Shown in pieces: positions 5,470-5,738 of a stretch of 5,738 bases of DNA. The stretch covers positions 1-5,738 of the forward strand of contig CAJFUS010000087.1 of assembly GCA_904420235.1 (NCBI GenBank), in the 5' to 3' direction. The stretch comes from Candidatus Neoanaerotignum tabaqchaliae. GTDB lineage: Bacteria > Bacillota > Clostridia > Lachnospirales > Anaerotignaceae. Below the pieces are notes generated by a model, which was not told where the DNA came from, did not search any database, and saw only the letters and a program-made list of their open reading frames with translations. Position 1 is the first letter of the stretch, and each line of letters begins with the position of its first letter. Made by a program: the position numbers and the translations under genes.

Positions 5470-5738
5470 ATGGGAAAATTATTAGTAGCATATTTCAGTG
5501 CCAGCGGAACAACCGCGGAGGTAGCTAAAAGATTGTCAAAAGCGGCGGAAGCCGATATTTATGAAATAAAACCGGAAGTTCCATACACTAGGGCAGACCT
5601 TAACTGGATGGATAAAAAATCTCGCAGTTCAATAGAAATGAGCGATAAATCAAGCCGTCCGGCTATTGCTGATAAAAACGCAAATATAGCCGATTATGAT
5701 ACTATTTTTATTGGCTTTCCTATATGGTGGTATGTTGC
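5470..5738 (+). CDS. Flavodoxin, N-terminal part (cut by the window edge)
   Basis: The first 89 codons of a flavodoxin-like protein, running off the right edge without a stop. The N-terminus GKLLVAYFSASGTTAEVAKRL holds the first beta strand and the FMN phosphate loop (S10-A-S12-G-T-T15). The segment DYDTIFIGFPIWWYV (75-89) holds the next strand and the aromatic loop that normally packs on the flavin. The segment around 44-66 (DLNWMDKKSRSS, then SSRPAI) is typical of the flavodoxin_4 type found in gut Clostridia. Such proteins carry electrons or act as FMN-dependent reductases in the cytosol; the partner is unknown. The start is secure: AAGGAGG (5455-5461) lies 8 nt before the ATG. Twin operators at the upstream promoter suggest inducible expression. 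Confidence 0.88.
   Translation, partial: MGKLLVAYFSASGTTAEVAKRLSKAAEADIYEIKPEVPYTRADLNWMDKKSRSSIEMSDKSSRPAIADKNANIADYDTIFIGFPIWWYV

Overview
The window is AT-rich Gram-positive DNA, most likely from an anaerobic member of the Clostridia (Lachnospiraceae or a relative). This rests on strong AAGGAGG-type ribosome sites, very AT-rich intergenic DNA, sigma-A-like promoters, and the protein subtypes present: an ArsR regulator with a CHCEEC motif, a diguanylate cyclase of the D-x-N-G-L-H type, and a flavodoxin of the IWWYV type. The assignment is made from recognition only; no search could be run.

Left half (about 1-3024): a heavy-metal efflux locus. An ArsR/SmtB-type metal sensor reads to the right (2647-3024). 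Reading left, divergent from it, are a 72-residue free-standing HMA metal-binding protein (2256-2474) and a P1B-type ATPase without an N-terminal HMA domain (269-2155), ending in a clear intrinsic terminator (202-235). Membrane residues of the ATPase (CPC, then N-x7-K and a late D-x-G) point to divalent Zn/Cd/Pb rather than copper. The expected logic is that the sensor represses the divergent promoter until metal binds, the HMA protein binds or hands over metal, and the ATPase exports it. A near-consensus promoter and several candidate operator repeats lie between the two units.

Middle (3115-5034): a membrane-anchored diguanylate cyclase on the minus strand, with an extracytoplasmic sensor between two membrane helices, a GAF-like region, and a GGDEF domain with intact GGDEF residues but no RxxD inhibitory site. 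It is convergent with the sensor gene. Its promoter has a perfect -10 overlapped by a 7-1-7 palindrome resembling a PerR/Fur-family box.

Right end (5140-5738): about 330 bp of upstream DNA and then the first 89 codons of a flavodoxin cut by the window edge. This DNA carries a strong promoter flanked by two copies of TGACA-N3-TGTCA, a pattern expected of a dimeric repressor whose gene is not in the window, and then a leader of about 210 nt. No RNA gene, CRISPR array, insertion sequence or origin was seen. All genes belong to known families; the regulatory DNA and the split efflux architecture are the parts most worth a second look.
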